A stretch of DNA of 64,000 nucleotides, from assembly GCF_009765985.1 (NCBI RefSeq), contig NZ_LMUM01000037.1, positions 194,113-258,112 on the forward strand. The letters run 5' to 3'. Position numbers and translations under genes: made by a program. Below the pieces are notes generated by a model. That model was not told the origin of the DNA. It worked only from the letters and a program-made list of their open reading frames with translations, and did not search any database. Below are positions 1 through 7,844 of this stretch, piece by piece. Source of the stretch: Acidobacterium sp. S8 (GTDB lineage: Bacteria > Acidobacteriota > Terriglobia > Terriglobales > Acidobacteriaceae). Each line of letters starts with the position of its first letter. The first letter of the stretch is position 1.

Positions 1-801
1 GACGGCGTTATGCACACCGTGCAATCCCATCGCATGCGCGGCTACCGGATGATTCTGACGATGCGCCTCATCGACTATCGCTGTCAGCTCGTCGACCGTG
101 AACGTGGGAATATCATCGAGCACTCCATCCGGTCGAAGGAAATAACCGCGGTCGACGTAGACCTTAACCCAGTCGGCCCCATACGAAATCTGTTCGCGCA
201 CAGCCTTGCGGCATTCATCGGGGCCGTCGCAAAGCTGCACACCATGGGGCACGTCCACGCCATATGCGTAACCGAGCAGCGGATAAGCGCCGGTTACATC
301 GAGCGCGCGTGTGGCCACCTGCATGCGCGGGCCGGGAACCACTCCCTGTTCGATAAGGCGTTTGATATCGACATCGGCGTAAAGCGCACCTTCGGTTTCG
401 AGATCGCGAATCGTAGTGAATCCATAATTGAGAGCTTTGGTCGCTGTGGCAGCACCGACAATGGCGCGATACGCCAGAGACTGCTTCAGCAGTTGATCCG
501 CATAGGCGGAAGCGGTAGCGTCACCCTGCAACAGGACGTGCGTATGCGTGTCGATCAGTCCCGGAAGACAGGTTTCAGCGGAAAGATCGGTCACGCTCGC
601 ACCGCTCGGAACGTTCTTTCCCTCTTCGACGCTGATGATTTTGTTGTCTTGAATCTCGATCACAGCGTGCTGACGAAGTGTGCCGCTGTTGCTGTCAAAA
701 AGCGCGCCGCATTGAAGATAGTGTGTTGCATTCTGGGCAACGGCGAATGGGCAGAACAAAAACAGAGCTGCAGAGAGAGTTTGGCGAAACGTTGGAGTCA
801 T
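1..801 (-). CDS. Secreted amidohydrolase-family metal-dependent hydrolase, partial (C-terminus beyond left edge)
   Basis: The minus strand stays open from an ATG at 801 to the window edge, giving the first 267 residues. Residues 1-23 form a signal peptide ending in FAVAQ, so the product is exported. The fold is the amidohydrolase beta-sandwich plus TIM barrel: metal ligands DTHTH at 84-88, a likely carbamylated lysine in GADWVKVYV (K213), and AAHAMG with H256. This N-terminal layout is that of imidazolonepropionase-like and Xaa-Pro-dipeptidase-annotated amidohydrolases; the substrate cannot be read. It follows the GH42 gene by 51 nt on the same strand, so co-transcription is likely. The start codon sits inside a perfect hairpin (see 799-828). 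Any overlapping plus-strand reading frame here is an antisense shadow. Confidence 0.9.
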   Translation of the reverse strand, partial: MTPTFRQTLSAALFLFCPFAVAQNATHYLQCGALFDSNSGTLRQHAVIEIQDNKIISVEEGKNVPSGASVTDLSAETCLPGLIDTHTHVLLQGDATASAYADQLLKQSLAYRAIVGAATATKALNYGFTTIRDLETEGALYADVDIKRLIEQGVVPGPRMQVATRALDVTGAYPLLGYAYGVDVPHGVQLCDGPDECRKAVREQISYGADWVKVYVDRGYFLRPDGVLDDIPTFTVDELTAIVDEAHRQNHPVAAHAMGLHGVHNAV

Positions 802-828
802 TGCGGGGAAGATATCATCCCCGCAATG
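799..828 (-). promoter_or_regulatory. Hairpin enclosing the amidohydrolase start codon, with a six-codon upstream ORF
   Basis: Perfect 11-bp arms at 799-809 and 818-828 with an 8-nt spacer. In the mRNA the amidohydrolase ATG lies in the 3' arm. An upstream ATG in the spacer opens a six-codon frame (M-I-S-S-P-Q) whose TGA overlaps the amidohydrolase ATG. No T-run follows, so it is not an intrinsic terminator. Translational control is inference. Confidence 0.4.
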
Positions 829-852
829 CTAGAGCAAGATCACGCGTCTCCA

Positions 853-2928
853 CTACTTTTCGCTGAGAACATCCACCCCGTAGGCCGGTAAATCAACCGA
901 AGTACGCGAACCATCTCCGAGCAAATCGCGCATCTCGTGTGGAAGTTTCACATGCGCTTTCGCAGTGTTGTGATTGATAAGAATCAGCACTGAGTGGCCA
1001 TTTCCTTTACGCTGGCATACCTCTACTCCGTCTGGCGCGTCAGGGAGGATGGGCTTCACGCCATGTTGTTGGAGAAGGGAAGAAGTCAGCTTCGCCAGTA
1101 GATCATCATCGATCCACGCGCCAACATAAGTGATGGTCCCTTTGCCTACCTTGCGTGTAATGGCGGCAGGTTGGTTGTCGAGCCAGCCATTGCTCGCGCC
1201 GTAGCGCAGTAGCACCTGCGTATCTACGGCCTTGGCGCTAAGCTGCTCCGCCCAGAGCGATGCCGATCCCGATCCCGTATCGCCGCTGACCGGAACCTTG
1301 TCCTCGAGTGCATAAAATTGCTCAACACGGCCGCCGAGCGCGTCGACCAGGGGCCCCGGCTGGCGTTCGACATTCAGCGCGTCGTACTCGTCCTTCATCC
1401 CCGAGCGCGGACCAAGCACCAGGTTGCCACCCTGTTTCATATAAGCGAGCAGATGGTCTGCCGTTTCCTTCGACAGCACATTCAAGCCGGCTGCGACCAC
1501 CAGCTTGTATTTATCAAGTGAATCGTGCACGGAAATCACGTCGACCGACTGCGCCTGCTTGTAGAGCGGGCCGTAGAAGTTGACCATCTCGGCTACCGGG
1601 TCGAAGTTGCGATTATGCCGCTGGAAGTTGATTGCCCAGCGGCTGTCGTAATCATTGATGAGTGCGACTGAGGATTGTGGGGTTGTGCCCTCCAGAGCCT
1701 TGCCGGTTTTATCGAACTCCTCGCCAACCTGTTTGACTTCGTCATAGACAGGCACCGGCGTACCATCCGCGCCGACCAGGACACCGTGATATTGCTCCTG
1801 TCCATTCAGCGCGCTGCGCCACTGCCAATATGCCACAGCATCCGCTCCATGCCCAATGGCCTGCCATGCCATATCGCGTACCTGCCCGCGGGCAAGTGTC
1901 GAATTGACGGCATGCCAGTTCACGAAGGCCGGCTGTGTTTCCATCACCCAGAAGTTCTTGTCCTTAAATCCGCGAGTCATATCGTGGCGCGCGCCATTGT
2001 CCAGCCAGTCATAATGTTCGTCGCCGATGTAGTCGTCCCACGCGGCAATATCCAGGTTCGAATGAACAACGTATTCGTCGAAGCCATCAAACCAGCCCAT
2101 TGTGTTGGTCGTAATAAACTGCCGCTTGTCAGCATGTGGGCGGATAGCGCTGATCTGGTTGGCCGAATAACTCTTCCATGTATCGCTGACAAAATGTTTC
2201 CAGTCGAGCAGCAGGCCAGGATTCTCGCCTTTCTCCCGCACCGGAATCTCATCGAAGTTGTCGTACGTCTGGCTCCAGTAGCTCGTCGTCCAGCGGTTGT
2301 TCAGGTTGTCGATTGTTCCGTATTTGGCCTTAAGCCATGCATGGAACTGCGCCTTCGCTTCCGGATCGAAAGAGGGCGCGGCATATTCATTGTCAAGCTG
2401 CCATCCGACGACATTTGGATTGTGGCCGTAGCGCTCCGCCATCTTCTCTGTGATCTCATGAGCAAACTTGCGATACCTTTCGCTGGCAAATGAAAATTGC
2501 TGACGATTGCCATGCTCATCGCGCACGCCCTTTTCATCCATGCGCAGCGTGTCAGGATATTTTGTCGTCAGCCATGCAGGCGGAGCAGCGGTAGGTGTTC
2601 CCAACACGACGCAGATGTGATGCTTTGCGGCAAGCTCAATCGCACGATCGAGCCACGCGAAATCATATTTGTCTTCCGCTGGCTCCATTACACTCCAGGC
2701 AAATTCTCCAACGCGCACCAGATGAAGATGAGCCGCTTCCATCAACTCCAGATCAGCTTCCCACCGCGATTCGGGCCATTGCTCCGGATACCACGCTGCT
2801 CCAAGCAGGAGAGGCGGTTTCTCTGCATATTGCGTGGCCTGCGCTGAGGCAATGGACAGTGAAGCGAGCCCAACCGAAACAGAAGCTGTGCAAGCCATAA
2901 TAAGGTGAAGTGTTTTGCGGGCCAGCAT
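853..2928 (-). CDS. Secreted beta-galactosidase, glycoside hydrolase family 42
   Basis: 691 residues from the ATG at 2928, which has an AGGAGG ribosome site 11 nt upstream; an eight-residue upstream extension in frame lacks one. Residues 1-30 are a signal peptide (MLARKTLHLIMACTASV, ending SIASAQ). The GH42 catalytic TIM barrel is clear: the YPEQWP segment near 47-52, acid/base glutamate in DNEY (E181) and nucleophile in FWVMETQP (E330), followed by the trimerisation domain and a C-terminal beta domain. The family removes terminal beta-galactosyl residues from galactans, galacto-oligosaccharides or glycosides. An exported copy suggests periplasmic or surface work on plant or microbial polysaccharide. 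It lies 58 nt after the M24-fold gene; a perfect palindrome sits between its ribosome site and start. Confidence 0.95.
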   Translation of the reverse strand: MLARKTLHLIMACTASVSVGLASLSIASAQATQYAEKPPLLLGAAWYPEQWPESRWEADLELMEAAHLHLVRVGEFAWSVMEPAEDKYDFAWLDRAIELAAKHHICVVLGTPTAAPPAWLTTKYPDTLRMDEKGVRDEHGNRQQFSFASERYRKFAHEITEKMAERYGHNPNVVGWQLDNEYAAPSFDPEAKAQFHAWLKAKYGTIDNLNNRWTTSYWSQTYDNFDEIPVREKGENPGLLLDWKHFVSDTWKSYSANQISAIRPHADKRQFITTNTMGWFDGFDEYVVHSNLDIAAWDDYIGDEHYDWLDNGARHDMTRGFKDKNFWVMETQPAFVNWHAVNSTLARGQVRDMAWQAIGHGADAVAYWQWRSALNGQEQYHGVLVGADGTPVPVYDEVKQVGEEFDKTGKALEGTTPQSSVALINDYDSRWAINFQRHNRNFDPVAEMVNFYGPLYKQAQSVDVISVHDSLDKYKLVVAAGLNVLSKETADHLLAYMKQGGNLVLGPRSGMKDEYDALNVERQPGPLVDALGGRVEQFYALEDKVPVSGDTGSGSASLWAEQLSAKAVDTQVLLRYGASNGWLDNQPAAITRKVGKGTITYVGAWIDDDLLAKLTSSLLQQHGVKPILPDAPDGVEVCQRKGNGHSVLILINHNTAKAHVKLPHEMRDLLGDGSRTSVDLPAYGVDVLSEK

Positions 2929-2940
2929 GTAATCGATTAC
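2929..2940. promoter_or_regulatory. Perfect 12-bp palindrome GTAATCGATTAC at the GH42 start
   Basis: Directly abuts the GH42 start codon and overlaps its ribosome site. With flanking bases it reads TGTAATCGATTACC, close to the CG-centred operators of LacI-family regulators (family knowledge). It shares the core AATCGATT with the palindrome at 4171-4180. Operator function is inferred. Confidence 0.45.
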
Positions 2941-2986
2941 CTCCTGTGACACCCGATCCGGATCGGACCGACGTATAGATCGGAAA

Positions 2987-4156
2987 TCAACGAATCAAAA
3001 CGTTCGCTGCTGGATAGATCACTCCCTCGATTGCGATCTGCATCTCCGGCAAGGATGGCGTCTTCGTCAACACGTCAATGGAGCCATTCTGAAGGAGCGC
3101 CGTATCTTCGACCTTGGCTCCGCGAATACTCGGGTTCCACGCCAGTGCTTCACTTGCAGTGAGCGTTTGATTACCTGCAGGTGTGGCAACCCACTCGCGC
3201 TCTATGTAGCCTATAGGTCCTCCCTGGTGATGTAGTTCTTCCTCGCCGGCAAAGCCTGTATCACGATAAGCCTCTTTAGCTACTGTGAAGAGTTCTGAGG
3301 CGGTGGCGCCGGCACGGCTCGCATGCAGGAGTCGAGCGTTGACCACAGCACACGCGGCAAAGGCATCTACAAGCTGCTGAGGAGGAGGCCCAAAGTGCAC
3401 AAAGCGGGTGATCGAAACAGCCAGCCCCCATTTGCGCGCGCAGAGATTCAGCATTCCATAGCGATCCAGCACTGCACCGCGTGATACTGCATGCTTGTAT
3501 TTGTAAATGCGGTTGTCCGCCGCCATCAGCAGCACGGTCGGCAGAATGCCTTGCGCTATCAATGGCGCAGCCACTGCAGCAGACATTTCAAATTCGGTCA
3601 TACCGGGCTTTAATTCTGTCAATGCTGTAATCGTAGCGTCGGCAGTATGTTGCGCCAGCCAGTGAAGCCGCGCTATCTCTCCCGCCGTCAGCGGTGTTCG
3701 CAACGGCGCGAGATTGATCGATATCAGCCCCTCGGCCGTACTGTCTGTGCCGATTGCGCCATCGCTCACGATGCGGCGAACGGCATTGAGATCATTTTCA
3801 TACCACGATGCAATGACCGGTTCATATCCCAGCCCTGCAAACTCTTCGTCCGCCAAGCGGGCTGCTTCATTGTTTGGAGCCAGGTAATACTTCCGCCCAT
3901 CTCGTAACAGCAGCAGCGAGGTCACCGCCGTCTCTGAAGGAATGGCGACACGCGCCTCCACAGCTCCAGCCGTTGCCCACGCGATATTCTCGTGCCGCCG
4001 TAGCAGGATTCCAGAAAGTTGTCTGCGGTCGAGCAGCTCTGCGATGCGTGGCCATTTCTCATCGATTTCCGCAATGCGAGACTCAGTCCCGAGGGCGGTG
4101 AATTCCGCGATCTCACGATCGTTGTCAGAAACAGTTTGCTCTGTGTGGCTGCTCAT
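2987..4156 (-). CDS. M24-fold (aminopeptidase P/creatinase-like) protein with degenerate metal site
   Basis: 389 residues; the start at 4156 has AGGAG five bases upstream. Residues about 30-155 look like the creatinase N-terminal domain and 160-389 like the pita-bread M24 domain. The histidine block HHQGGPIGY (309-317) and a terminal glutamate in WNPSIRGAKVEDT (340-352) are present. The strand that normally supplies two metal-binding aspartates reads LNLCARKWGLAVSITR (236-251) with neither, and the first glutamate position is Asn. No signal peptide, so probably cytoplasmic. It may resemble creatinase, which works without metal, or be non-enzymatic; the usual Xaa-Pro aminopeptidase label is doubtful. 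First gene of a run with GH42 and the amidohydrolase, with a palindrome just upstream. Confidence 0.85.
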   Translation of the reverse strand: MSSHTEQTVSDNDREIAEFTALGTESRIAEIDEKWPRIAELLDRRQLSGILLRRHENIAWATAGAVEARVAIPSETAVTSLLLLRDGRKYYLAPNNEAARLADEEFAGLGYEPVIASWYENDLNAVRRIVSDGAIGTDSTAEGLISINLAPLRTPLTAGEIARLHWLAQHTADATITALTELKPGMTEFEMSAAVAAPLIAQGILPTVLLMAADNRIYKYKHAVSRGAVLDRYGMLNLCARKWGLAVSITRFVHFGPPPQQLVDAFAACAVVNARLLHASRAGATASELFTVAKEAYRDTGFAGEEELHHQGGPIGYIEREWVATPAGNQTLTASEALAWNPSIRGAKVEDTALLQNGSIDVLTKTPSLPEMQIAIEGVIYPAANVLIR

Positions 4157-4170
4157 GCATCTCCTAAAAT

Positions 4171-4180
4171 AAATCGATTT
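4171..4180. promoter_or_regulatory. Perfect 10-bp palindrome AAATCGATTT upstream of the M24-fold gene
   Basis: Lies 15 nt before the start codon, just upstream of the ribosome site. It shares AATCGATT with the palindrome at the GH42 start (2929-2940), so the two look like sites for one regulator, LacI-type by symmetry and the central CG. Inference only. Confidence 0.4.
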
Positions 4181-4422
4181 TCTATGCTGCTTCTCGTTGA
4201 TTAATCTATACGCATAGGCTTGTCATGCGCAAAGAATGTTAAGGTTGGCCCGGCAACAGCAGAATCCCTTCCCCTTATGTAGGAAGCTGTGGCACTCTGA
4301 TTAATACTGGCGGAGCAGCGGATGCACAACCGCAATAACGTGTACTATCGCTCCTATTATCAGGAATGGCGCTGGCTTATCAGGTTGTCACCCATCCGTA
4401 CGATCTCGAATGAGTATTCCAA
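4181..4422. other. Intergenic stretch between the M24-fold gene and the lipoprotein terminator
   Basis: No credible coding frame. It must hold the promoter of the M24-GH42-amidohydrolase run (minus strand), but I cannot place -35 and -10 boxes with confidence. Confidence 0.4.
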
Positions 4423-4456
4423 ATGAAAACAGCCGCCCCAAGGCGGCTGTTTTCAT
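4423..4456 (-). terminator. Perfect 15-bp-stem intrinsic terminator after the lipoprotein gene
   Basis: Arms 4423-4437 and 4442-4456 pair perfectly around a CCAA loop. The GC-rich part (AGCCGCC/GGCGGCT) is flanked by an A-run on one side and TTTT on the other, so it could work in both directions. It begins 15 nt after the lipoprotein stop codon. Confidence 0.85.
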
Positions 4457-4471
4457 GTCGATTGAATGAGA

Positions 4472-5227
4472 TTATTCGTGCGGAGGTAAAGTCAGTGAGT
4501 GCGCCAGTTTGAAGCTGAGCACAGTTTCCGGTTCAAGCGAAATGTCCCGGTTGTTGCCTGTCAGGCCAGCACCCGCGGTACCTGCGCCAGCACCCGCAAG
4601 AGCGCCTATAGCCGCGCCTTTGCCACCGCCGGCAAGGCCGCCAATCAGAGCGCCGGCGCCGGCGCCCCCGCCGATAAAGCCGGCAGTACGTTTGCCTTTG
4701 CCGGTTGTCTGCTGGCTGTAAACGCTGGTGGTGATCGGATAGTTGTTGCCGTGTACCGTAATCGACTGCAGAGTAACACCCAGGGCCGCCGCACCCTTGA
4801 ATTTCCCGGCGGATTTTGCGTCGGTTACCGTGCCGCTGACTGATGCGCCCGCTGGGACCGCCCTGACCCCGCCAACCGTGATGGAGTTAGTCAGCGTCCC
4901 AGTGAAGCCCTCTCCCGCGGCGCTCGTCTTCGAACTTAAAGGGCTGCCGAGTCGGACAGACAAAGTGGTTCCCGCCGGAATCACGATCGGTTGCGGTGGT
5001 GGCGGCGGAGGCGCTGCCTCAGCCGCCGGAGCCGTCGCCGTCGGGGCGGGTTGGCCTGCTGCCGGAGCCGCCGCAGGCTGTCCCGGAGCCGGAGCCGCTG
5101 CCGGCTCACCCGCCGGCGCCGCAGGTTGTGACGTTGCCTGCTCCTGATCCGAAGACTTCTTGCATCCAGAAATCAACAATCCTGTCGAAAGCAGCGCGGT
5201 GAGTATATAAAGATTTGGCCGGTTCAT
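4472..5227 (-). CDS. Glycine-zipper lipoprotein with Ala/Pro-rich linker
   Basis: 251 residues from an ATG at 5227 with AAAGG upstream; a longer frame to 5413 has no such support. Residues 1-21 are a lipoprotein signal with lipobox LISGC (C22), so the protein is membrane-anchored and periplasm- or surface-facing. Residues about 25-75 are a low-complexity Ala/Pro/Gln linker. A small beta domain follows (PAGTTLSVRL...), then a Gly/Ala block GGGAGAGALIGGLAGGGKG with the spacing of glycine-zipper membrane segments, and a final short beta strand. This architecture recurs in Acidobacteriota envelope proteins without assigned function. Monocistronic, ending at a strong terminator. Base use in the linker is strongly GC-biased. 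Confidence 0.85.
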   Translation of the reverse strand: MNRPNLYILTALLSTGLLISGCKKSSDQEQATSQPAAPAGEPAAAPAPGQPAAAPAAGQPAPTATAPAAEAAPPPPPPQPIVIPAGTTLSVRLGSPLSSKTSAAGEGFTGTLTNSITVGGVRAVPAGASVSGTVTDAKSAGKFKGAAALGVTLQSITVHGNNYPITTSVYSQQTTGKGKRTAGFIGGGAGAGALIGGLAGGGKGAAIGALAGAGAGTAGAGLTGNNRDISLEPETVLSFKLAHSLTLPPHE

Positions 5228-5607
5228 GATTAACCTTTCTACCTGAGGTGACAACCTACGACTTAGCACGAAGATTACCACCCTCGGGTAGCGTCTGCAT
5301 ACAAAGGGAAAAGCTGAAGATGGCGGCCTTTTCCCTCCATCTCCTCGCGTCTGATCGATGTTCATCTGGCCACTTTTGGGGCCGTCACGCTGCCAGATAA
5401 GTCCGTCATTCAAGTCAATGGCTAATAGAAAAGCAGGTAGTTAGACTGATGTACGCGGAAACTCCGCCTCCTGTGAATCGCGGCCAGCAGTCGTCTTTCC
5501 TGTGCCGGAAAGATGGATGAAAGTGGAATACTTGAGGAAGCAAGAATTGTGGAGTCTAATTGCAGTTGTGCGATAACGAATGACTGATACAACGCCTTGA
5601 GGTGTGT
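5228..5607. other. Divergent intergenic region
   Basis: Separates the minus-strand lipoprotein from the plus-strand small-protein genes and must carry promoters for both. The part to 5413 stays open in the lipoprotein frame by composition only. I see no RNA gene or clear operator. Confidence 0.4.
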
Positions 5608-6054
5608 ATGAGGGTTGAATCCACCGTATCGGATCCGGCGGTTCTAAGCTGTTGGAAGGATATTGCCCGCTACCTGGGCAAGGGAGTTCGCACTGTACAA
5701 CGATGGGAACAGGAGTTCGGTTTGCCGGTCAGAAGACCGAGCGGCGTGGATCATAAGAGTGCTGTCATCGCTCATGCCCGGGATCTGGATGCGTGGATTG
5801 CATCGCGTTGGTCTTTACGTGAAAAACTCACGAATAGTCCGCCAAGCAAACTGGCAAGGACAGAGTGGAAAGATACAATTCAACGGTCGCGTGCATTGCG
5901 GGAAGCCCATGGCGCTTTGGTTCATGAGATGTCCGATGCGCTCAGAATGCTGATTCAAAGTTGCAGCCAATTATCGAAATATCAGGCGATGATGGCATCT
6001 CAATCGCTGGTCCCGGCCTACAGGCGCCTAGTTGACGAGGAACCTGGAGGTTGA
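5608..6054 (+). CDS. Small protein with acidobacterial-type helix-turn-helix N-terminus
   Basis: 148 residues from ATG 5608, with GAGG 5 nt upstream (a GTG two codons earlier is less likely). Residues 10-68 read LSCWKDIARYLGKGVRTVQRWEQEFGLPVRR...DLDAWIASRW, an excisionase/MerR-like winged helix I recognise from the N-terminus of many acidobacterial signalling proteins. Here it stands alone, followed by about 75 residues of mostly helical, Arg-rich sequence. It probably binds DNA or mediates protein contacts; the target is unknown. First of three small co-directional genes (6134 and 6415 follow). Confidence 0.75.
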   Translation: MRVESTVSDPAVLSCWKDIARYLGKGVRTVQRWEQEFGLPVRRPSGVDHKSAVIAHARDLDAWIASRWSLREKLTNSPPSKLARTEWKDTIQRSRALREAHGALVHEMSDALRMLIQSCSQLSKYQAMMASQSLVPAYRRLVDEEPGG

Positions 6055-6133
6055 ATGCTGCCAGGTTGCGATCTCGCGATCGGCAAGAAATATTTGTTGA
6101 TTCAGGGAAAATCACCTAAGAGGGCTTACTCGC

Positions 6134-6358
6134 ATGGCTCAACAGAGCGATGTGCATGTAATTCTCCTGGAAACGAGAGAGACGAGAGCCAGAGCCTCTC
6201 TTGTCTTGCAGGAAGCTTCAAGATTACGACTCAGGCTCGCGGAATCATTGCAACGATTCCACGAATTACGAAACCAGCGGCTCCAGTTCATCACGCAGGC
6301 GAATGTCACAGCGCGAGAAATGACAGATTCTCCTATTTCTGCATCCAATAATCAGTAG
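6134..6358 (+). CDS. Small predicted coiled-coil protein of unknown function
   Basis: 74 residues from ATG 6134, with AAGAGGG 9 nt upstream. The sequence is almost entirely helical with regular Leu/Arg spacing (ETRETRARASLVLQEASRL, then RLRLAESLQRF). No known domain recognised. It starts 80 nt after the helix-turn-helix protein and precedes another small protein with a similar TR/ETR helical style. The open frame alone would not be convincing at this length; the ribosome site, helix-compatible composition and clustering support it. Confidence 0.55.
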   Translation: MAQQSDVHVILLETRETRARASLVLQEASRLRLRLAESLQRFHELRNQRLQFITQANVTAREMTDSPISASNNQ

Positions 6359-6414
6359 ATCAAGGGCCGTCTTAACCGAGTAATTCCGGCTGGCTCCTCT
6401 TGAGAGGTGCCAAT

Positions 6415-6636
6415 GTGGATTTGACGAGCGAGTATTGTGAAACGCGGAAGAGCCTTGAAGAACGCGGCTGGATTTTGACCAGCAGACTGTCCAGCTTGGC
6501 CTCCCGCCTATTTTTCTTAGCATCTAGGGATCATAAGTCTTTTGATGAAACCACGATCAAGTGCATAGAGACGCGAGGCGAATTAAAGAAGTCGCGGCTG
6601 CTCCTTCATGATCATCGCGCCAAGCATGGTTGTTAA
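6415..6636 (+). CDS. Small helical protein with C-terminal HGC, acidobacterial family of unknown function
   Basis: 73 residues from GTG 6415, with GAGAGG 7 nt upstream. The pattern is CETRKSLEERGWILTSRLSSL, then SRLFFLASRDHKSFDETT, then CIETRGELKKSRLLLHDHR and the terminal KHGC. From memory, Terriglobia genomes carry many proteins of this length with the same Cys-xx-Arg start, a central RL-x-x-L-x-x-RL helix, a second Cys and an HGC end; I cannot verify this here. The paired cysteines could be redox-active or bind a metal. Third member of the small-protein run. Confidence 0.65.
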   Translation: MDLTSEYCETRKSLEERGWILTSRLSSLASRLFFLASRDHKSFDETTIKCIETRGELKKSRLLLHDHRAKHGC

Positions 6637-6791
6637 TCCTTCAACTCTTTGGCATCCGTCCTAATAATGTCGCACAAAATCCGGTATATCCAGTTCGTAG
6701 TCTTCTCTTGAAGATGTGGGTTAGCAGCGCACTCTGATCGCGCGGATCGACAATTGCGCGCTCATGCAAGGAACCTCTGGCTTTCGATGAA

Positions 6792-7727
6792 CTACGATTC
6801 TCTGCCTCTGCATTCGGTCAATGCAGAATCATCTAATCCCTGTTGCTCGGAGAGCAACAAGCTGGTCTTTCTATTAAGCTTTTTCCTCTCTGAATCGAGG
6901 ATCCAGCCCCATTTTCCGAAGTACCGGAAACTGGAACGCAGGTGGTAGGCCAGGAGTTTCGGATTGCGATAAGATCCCTTAGCATATCCATGAGTTACAG
7001 ACACTTCAGGGTAATAGACTGTCTTGTATTTGGCGGCGATCCGACGACAAAGGTCGAAGTCTTCCATGTACATGAAATAGCGCTCGTCAAAACCGCCGAT
7101 CTCTCGCAGCGCCGATGACCGCAGGAGCATAAAGCATCCTGAGAGACAAGGCACCTCTCTTGGCTTGTCCATGTCAAGATGCCGCAACTCATACCGTGCG
7201 CGTTGCGCTTTAAAGAGCGAGCTACCCAGAAAACGGCGGACGAACAAATCCAGGGGCGACGGCAGTTGCTTACACAAGCGCTGTTCGCTTCCGTCAGGAT
7301 AAAGGATGCGGGGCATCACAAGCCCAACGTCAGGATGCTCTTCCATAAAGCGATAAAGCGAATCAAGGACCTCCGGATCGCAGCTGATGTCGGGATTGAC
7401 AACAAGATGATACTTAGCTGGTCTGCAATGCTTTTTTATGGCAAAGTTATGTCCTGCTCCGAAGCCAACATTTCGGTTCATGCGAATATATTCGGCGCCG
7501 TAACTTTCCACGCAGGAACGAAGGGATTCGCAGGATGAATTGTCAATCACCACGACCTGGCGCACAGATTCGCTCGCCCGCACTGACTGCAATAGGTCGC
7601 CGATCTCCTGCGGAGAATTACCATAGGTGACGAGAGAGGCTGTAATGCAATTGAGCTCAGGTTTTGCTTGTACCTCATTTTCGCAAGTCCGAGGTGATTC
7701 CTGCTTCAAGCTCCTTGTCTCCTTCAC
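6792..7727 (-). CDS. Glycosyltransferase family 2 (rhamnosyltransferase WbbL-like)
   Basis: 311 residues from a GTG at 7727 with GGGGAAA upstream. The GT-A fold starts near residue 27 (CITASLVTYGN), with VVIDNSS about 60, NVGFGAGHNFAIKKH about 85-100, VVNPDISCDPEVL (DxD-like) about 108-120, and the acceptor region FDERYFMYMEDFDLCRRI near 220. This layout adds a sugar, often rhamnose, to a lipid-linked surface-polysaccharide precursor on the cytoplasmic face. It is divergent from the GT4 gene at 7845 across a 117-bp region with repeated GCGATAA motifs. The start of the polysaccharide block; donor and acceptor are unknown. Confidence 0.92.
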   Translation of the reverse strand: MKETRSLKQESPRTCENEVQAKPELNCITASLVTYGNSPQEIGDLLQSVRASESVRQVVVIDNSSCESLRSCVESYGAEYIRMNRNVGFGAGHNFAIKKHCRPAKYHLVVNPDISCDPEVLDSLYRFMEEHPDVGLVMPRILYPDGSEQRLCKQLPSPLDLFVRRFLGSSLFKAQRARYELRHLDMDKPREVPCLSGCFMLLRSSALREIGGFDERYFMYMEDFDLCRRIAAKYKTVYYPEVSVTHGYAKGSYRNPKLLAYHLRSSFRYFGKWGWILDSERKKLNRKTSLLLSEQQGLDDSALTECRGRES

Positions 7728-7780
7728 GATTTTCCCCGGCCCAGCTTAGACGTGGCTGCCATACAGTACGAATCTGACGG

Positions 7781-7823
7781 GCGATAAAATTACTTATCGC
7801 CTTGAGTATACTAATGCGATAAG
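7781..7823. promoter_or_regulatory. Three alternating GCGATAA motifs around a -10-like box in a divergent promoter region
   Basis: GCGATAA at 7781-7787, its reverse complement TTATCGC at 7794-7800 and GCGATAA again at 7816-7822. The last two extend to perfect 8-bp arms CTTATCGC/GCGATAAG. A -10-like TATACT lies at 7807-7812 between them, oriented toward the gene at 7845. This is consistent with an operator shared by two glycosyltransferase genes. The regulator is unknown. Confidence 0.45.
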
Positions 7824-7844
7824 CACGGCGATATCTGGCACGCG

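Noticed and set aside
10-891. A 293-codon plus-strand open frame
   Set aside because: It is antisense to the amidohydrolase, whose minus-strand reading gives signal peptide, DTHTH and other metal motifs; the plus-strand product shows no family character.
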